From: Candidatus Colimorpha merdihippi
GTDB lineage: Bacteria; Bacteroidota; Bacteroidia; Bacteroidales; P3
Direction of reading: 5' to 3'
Assembly: GCA_018066145.1 (NCBI GenBank)
Contig: JAGHRY010000062.1
Location: forward strand, 1 to 35,711
Length of the DNA stretch: 35,711 bases
Part shown: piece after piece, positions 32,867 through 35,711 of the stretch
Layout of the letters: each line of letters begins with the position of its first letter
Position numbering within the stretch: the first letter of the stretch is position 1
Position numbers and translations under genes: made by a program
Notes under the pieces: generated by a model
What the model was told of the DNA's origin: nothing
What the model saw: the letters and a program-made list of their open reading frames with translations, nothing else
The model's database searches: none

Positions 32867-34825
32867 ATGAATTTCAAGAAGAGAAAGCTCATGCGGCAAA
32901 TGGAAGCCACCTGTACCTGCAAACAGGAGGGCCACCAACATTGCCATTGTCACCACCGCAGCCTCAAAGATCAACTCCTTTTGATTGGCATCAGCACCCT
33001 GCTTCTTATAGGTGCCGTAATCGTGGAACACGTGCTGCCGATGCCCGTTTTGGTGCTCCTATTGGTATACCTCATTCCTTACCTTACCATCGGACTAGGC
33101 ACCCTCAAAGAGGCCGCAGAAGGGCTGGCACGCGGCAATGTGTTCAACGAGCATTTCCTTATGGGCATAGCCACCATTGGAGCTTTGTCCATCGGTTTCG
33201 TCGTCGGCGACACCGAATTCGCCGAAGCCGTGTTTGTGATGCTTTTCTTTCAGGTAGGCGAACTCTTCGAAAGCATCGCCGAAGAACAAAGCCGCAAAAG
33301 CATAGCCCACCTGATGGACATTCGGCCTGATTCTACCACCGTCGAACGCAACGGCCGCCTTCAGGTGCTTGCCCCCGAACTGGTAGCACCAGACGAGGTG
33401 GTGCTAATCAAACCCGGCGAGAAAATCCCCCTCGACGGCATCCTGATTGAGGGATCCAGCACCCTCAATACCGTTGCCCTTACAGGCGAGAGCGCCCCCC
33501 GCCCTATCTGCGAAGGCGACGAAATCCTGTCGGGGTGTATCAACCTCAGCAACGTCATTCGCGTCCGCATTACCAAAACCTATTCCGAGAGCACCGTGTC
33601 CAAGATTATCGATCTTGTGGAGAATGCCAGCGAAAAAAAATCGCGCAGCGAAAACTTCATCACCCGGTTTGCCCGCATCTACACCCCCATTGTAGTACTG
33701 GCAGCCCTGCTCATCACCCTGGTGCCGCTATGCTTCGGCGGCACGCTGGCAGTATGGCTCAACCGAGCCCTGATGTTCCTTGTGGTCTCTTGTCCTTGCG
33801 CCTTGGTACTGAGCGTTCCACTCACCTTCTTTGGCGGTATCGGTGGCGCTTCGCGCAAAGGCATCCTCATCAAAGGGGCCAACTATATTGATGCTCTGGC
33901 TCGAACAGACACGGTGGTTTTCGACAAAACAGGCACCCTTACCCATGGCCGTTTTGCTGTCGAATCAGTACATCCTGTGCAATACGATTCCCAACGCCTA
34001 GTGCGCATAGCAGCCCTTGCCGAACGGTATTCCACCCACCCCATAGCCGCCGCCCTGCGTGCCGCAAGCCCCAACACCGATCAAGAATGCATAGTCACCG
34101 AAGTCGAAGAAATTGCCGGACAAGGCATTCGAGCCCGCGTCGACGGAGAAATGGTATGCGTAGGCAACACCCGGATGATGGATGCCATGGGGGCCGCCTG
34201 GAACCAATGCCATCATACCGGTCCCGTGGTGCACGTAGCCATCAACGGCCAGTATGCCGGCCATATTGCCATCAGCGACACCCTGAAGGAAAATAGTGCC
34301 TCCGCCATACGGCAGCTGCGAGCCCTCGGGGTAAAACACATCGCCATGCTCACCGGCGACAGAGAGCCTGTAGCGCAAGCCATTGCACACACAATCGGCA
34401 TCGACGAATACCGAGCCGAGCTGATGCCAGCCGATAAAGTCAACGAGGTAGAAAAACGCCTACGCACCATGCCTGAAGGCGCCAAACTGGCCTTTGTAGG
34501 CGACGGCATCAACGATGCTCCCGTGCTGGCGCGTGCCGACATCGGTATAGCCATGGGCGGACTCGGCAGCGATGCTGCCATCGAAGCCGCCGACGTAGTG
34601 CTTATGGACGACAATCCCGCCAAAATAGCCCTAGCCATACGCATCGCCCGCCGTACCTTGCGCATCGCCAACCAGAACGTGTGGTTTGCCATTGCCATCA
34701 AACTGCTCATCCTGCTGCTGGCAGCCACCGGCAACTGTACCATGTGGCTGGCCGTTTTCGGCGATGTTGGGGTCACCGTTCTAGCCGTCCTCAACGCCAT
34801 GCGCACCCTCACCGTCCACGAATAG
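32867..34825 (+). CDS. Heavy-metal P1B-type ATPase, Zn/Cd/Pb exporter (ZntA/CadA-like)
   Basis: Inner-membrane ATPase that exports soft divalent metals. The 652-residue protein has all P-type motifs: TGES in VALTGESAPR (A domain), membrane CPC at 309-311 (SCPCALVLSVP), phosphorylated Asp353 in DKTGTLTHG, the HP dipeptide in YSTHPIAAAL, and GDGINDAPVLA from 545. The CPC motif with downstream FGGIGGASRKG fits the Zn2+/Cd2+/Pb2+ class. The N-terminus has no HMA domain; a short Cys/His cluster (CTCKQEGHQHCHCHH, 16-30) is in its place. The second in-frame Met (residue 9) is an alternative start. It diverges from the Fur-family regulator. No clear terminator is seen after it. Confidence 0.92.
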   Translation: MNFKKRKLMRQMEATCTCKQEGHQHCHCHHRSLKDQLLLIGISTLLLIGAVIVEHVLPMPVLVLLLVYLIPYLTIGLGTLKEAAEGLARGNVFNEHFLMGIATIGALSIGFVVGDTEFAEAVFVMLFFQVGELFESIAEEQSRKSIAHLMDIRPDSTTVERNGRLQVLAPELVAPDEVVLIKPGEKIPLDGILIEGSSTLNTVALTGESAPRPICEGDEILSGCINLSNVIRVRITKTYSESTVSKIIDLVENASEKKSRSENFITRFARIYTPIVVLAALLITLVPLCFGGTLAVWLNRALMFLVVSCPCALVLSVPLTFFGGIGGASRKGILIKGANYIDALARTDTVVFDKTGTLTHGRFAVESVHPVQYDSQRLVRIAALAERYSTHPIAAALRAASPNTDQECIVTEVEEIAGQGIRARVDGEMVCVGNTRMMDAMGAAWNQCHHTGPVVHVAINGQYAGHIAISDTLKENSASAIRQLRALGVKHIAMLTGDREPVAQAIAHTIGIDEYRAELMPADKVNEVEKRLRTMPEGAKLAFVGDGINDAPVLARADIGIAMGGLGSDAAIEAADVVLMDDNPAKIALAIRIARRTLRIANQNVWFAIAIKLLILLLAATGNCTMWLAVFGDVGVTVLAVLNAMRTLTVHE

Positions 34826-35095
34826 CCCTTCCACCTCCCACCTCACGCTCGGTACGCTCATTTTCAAAGTACCTTTAGGTGTGCTACGTATCTTTTTGAC
34901 TGCTTATTTACAATAGATTATATGCATTCTCCCAGATTGAGGTCGACAAATTGCTATATATTAAGATTGTCTTTTTGGGCATACCTCTTTATTGGACACA
35001 TGTTAGGTTGTGATACATGATTCTAGCATTCGTAGAAGTATTATATTCGGTGGTGATTACATACAAATATTAACCCTTTGGCGGAATTAATCCAA

Positions 35096-35129
35096 CTAGA
35101 AAATCTAGAATCAATTCTATATTTTCTAG
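35096..35129. repeat. Near-perfect 34-bp palindrome
   Basis: The left arm CTAGAAAATCTAGAAT (35096-35111) and right arm ATTCTATATTTTCTAG (35114-35129) pair at 15 of 16 positions around a 2-nt centre. It would extrude as a cruciform or bind a dimeric protein. Its word CTAGA recurs several times within the following 200 bp. Confidence 0.7.
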
Positions 35130-35447
35130 CCAGTCTAGCCATTGAGGTGCATAAAATCAGTCTCGGAAGAATTTGTGCTAAATATTTGTAGTATAACTAA
35201 TTTAACCTAGCAAAAACCAGTGCTGAAGCTTCTCTAAAATGACCAAATCTAGAATCGAGAACGCCGTTATGTGCAATGCATCAAAAAATCCATTCTAGAT
35301 TCTAGATATTGTTGATGATTTTTTATGGAGCTTATTGGGTTAGTGGTTGATGTAGTTAATGAAGCTGCTTCCGCCCAACTCTCCACATCAAGACTCCATT
35401 AACTTCAAATCAACAGTAAGCAGGTTCGCCCTAACGACGCTCATTTT

Positions 35448-35508
35448 ACGGGGATCCTACGGGGTCGGTCCACTCCTATAGAGCGAAGCTACCCCGTAGG
35501 ATCCCCGT
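35448..35508. repeat. 18-bp perfect inverted repeat with 11-nt tandem units
   Basis: The left arm (35448-35465, ACGGGGATCCTACGGGGT) and the right arm (35491-35508) are exact reverse complements, with a 25-nt loop; a T-A pair extends the stem to 19 bp. The right side is two tandem 11-nt units CCCCGTAGGAT (35492-35513). This repeats the architecture of the hairpin at 22758-22827, with a different unit sequence. Confidence 0.75.
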
Positions 35509-35557
35509 AGGATGGGTGCCCCTAGGGTGGAGGAAGTGGGTGTTCTTTTCGAGAATC

Positions 35558-35603
35558 AATTCCGCCAACGGGTTGAATAGAATACTCAAATTCCGCCAAC
35601 GGG
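35558..35603. repeat. Direct repeat AATTCCGCCAACGGG x2
   Basis: Identical 15-nt copies at 35558-35572 and 35589-35603, 31 nt apart start to start. The first copy is also the right arm of the 17-bp inverted repeat that begins at 35072. Confidence 0.7.
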
Positions 35604-35711
35604 AATGAAGTAAAGTATATCCTGCATTATTCTGGAAGTTTTATTGCTATCGAAGATGGTGCAGGATTTGAATTTTGGCCTTAGATAATGCTAAATGCCA
35701 AACACCAATAC

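Larger units (their letters stand above)
35072..35574. repeat. 503-bp block bounded by 17-bp inverted repeats
   Basis: AACCCTTTGGCGGAATT (35072-35088) and AATTCCGCCAACGGGTT (35558-35574) are inverted copies with 16 of 17 matches. They enclose about 470 bp without a coding frame, which itself contains a 34-bp palindrome and the 11-nt-unit hairpin. This is the layout of a small non-autonomous element, but no target duplication is evident and a third copy of the arm lies just outside. Confidence 0.55.
34826..35711. other. Noncoding, repeat-rich right edge
   Basis: 886 bp without a plausible gene on either strand. Composition is AT-rich with repeated CTAGA words: CTAGAATC occurs at 35105-35112 and 35250-35257, and TTCTAGATTCTAGA occurs near 35293-35306. 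It also carries a near-perfect 34-bp palindrome, a long hairpin of 11-nt units, and copies of AATTCCGCCAACGGG that bound part of the region. No terminator could be assigned to the upstream ATPase gene. Confidence 0.6.

Noticed and set aside
1-35711. tRNA or rRNA genes
   Set aside because: The intergenic regions were read for T-arm words such as GGTTCGAATCC and paired acceptor arms; none was found.

Overview
This window is a chromosomal segment from a member of the Bacteroidota, most likely the order Bacteroidales. The evidence is a cluster of type IX secretion (T9SS) genes (PorU sortase, PorV, a PorP/SprF protein and a GldJ/GldK-type lipoprotein), a MurF-alanine racemase fusion, a DUF2851 protein, an OstA-like protein, and promoters with the Bacteroidota -7 element TAnnTTTG in place of a sigma70 -10 box. 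Genus and species cannot be read from the sequence. I see no phage, transposase, tRNA, rRNA or CRISPR array.

Layout. 1-932 is a gene-poor, AT-rich left edge. 933-4644 (minus) holds cinA, a DUF486 membrane protein and a GH2 beta-mannosidase-like lipoprotein that appears to lack most of its second beta-sandwich domain. 4741-8829 (plus) is a tight set: nadC, a YihY/BrkB membrane protein, a THUMP-type rRNA methyltransferase and queG. It ends in a bidirectional terminator shared with 8869-14483 (minus), which reads grpE, dnaJ, DUF2851, murF-alr. 14598-18917 (minus) carries a PorP/SprF protein, the GldJ/GldK-type lipoprotein and an OstA/LptA-like protein. 19223-26586 (plus) holds porU, then porV, ispF, clpS, nfeD and floA. 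26753-29541 (minus) is a cobalamin-binding radical SAM protein overlapping a secreted YD-repeat-like protein. 29616-30383 (plus) is a secreted TPR protein. 30407-32655 (minus) is a four-gene operon: Fur-family regulator, PNPOx-like protein, lipoprotein flavin reductase, hexapeptide acyltransferase. It is divergent from a Zn/Cd-type P1B ATPase (32867-34825). 34826-35711 is noncoding and rich in repeats.

How the parts fit. The centre is about cell-envelope biogenesis and protein export: PorV and PorU form the T9SS attachment complex, the PorP and GldJ/GldK-type proteins belong to the same secretion and gliding machinery, and MurF-Alr and OstA serve peptidoglycan and LPS. cinA and nadC diverge from a 96-bp intergenic region and both act in pyridine-nucleotide metabolism. 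The right side looks like a metal and redox module, with a Fur-type regulator facing a metal exporter across a region that contains a perfect 8-3-8 palindrome.

The most unusual observations are: two hairpins, 12.6 kb apart, built from 11-nt tandem units; a repeat-bounded noncoding block of about 500 bp near the right edge; two genes whose -7 element lies 4 nt from the start codon (predicted leaderless mRNAs); the shortened GH2 enzyme; a CX4CX2C radical SAM motif; and a flavin reductase with a lipoprotein signal. All are sequence readings without database or experimental support.
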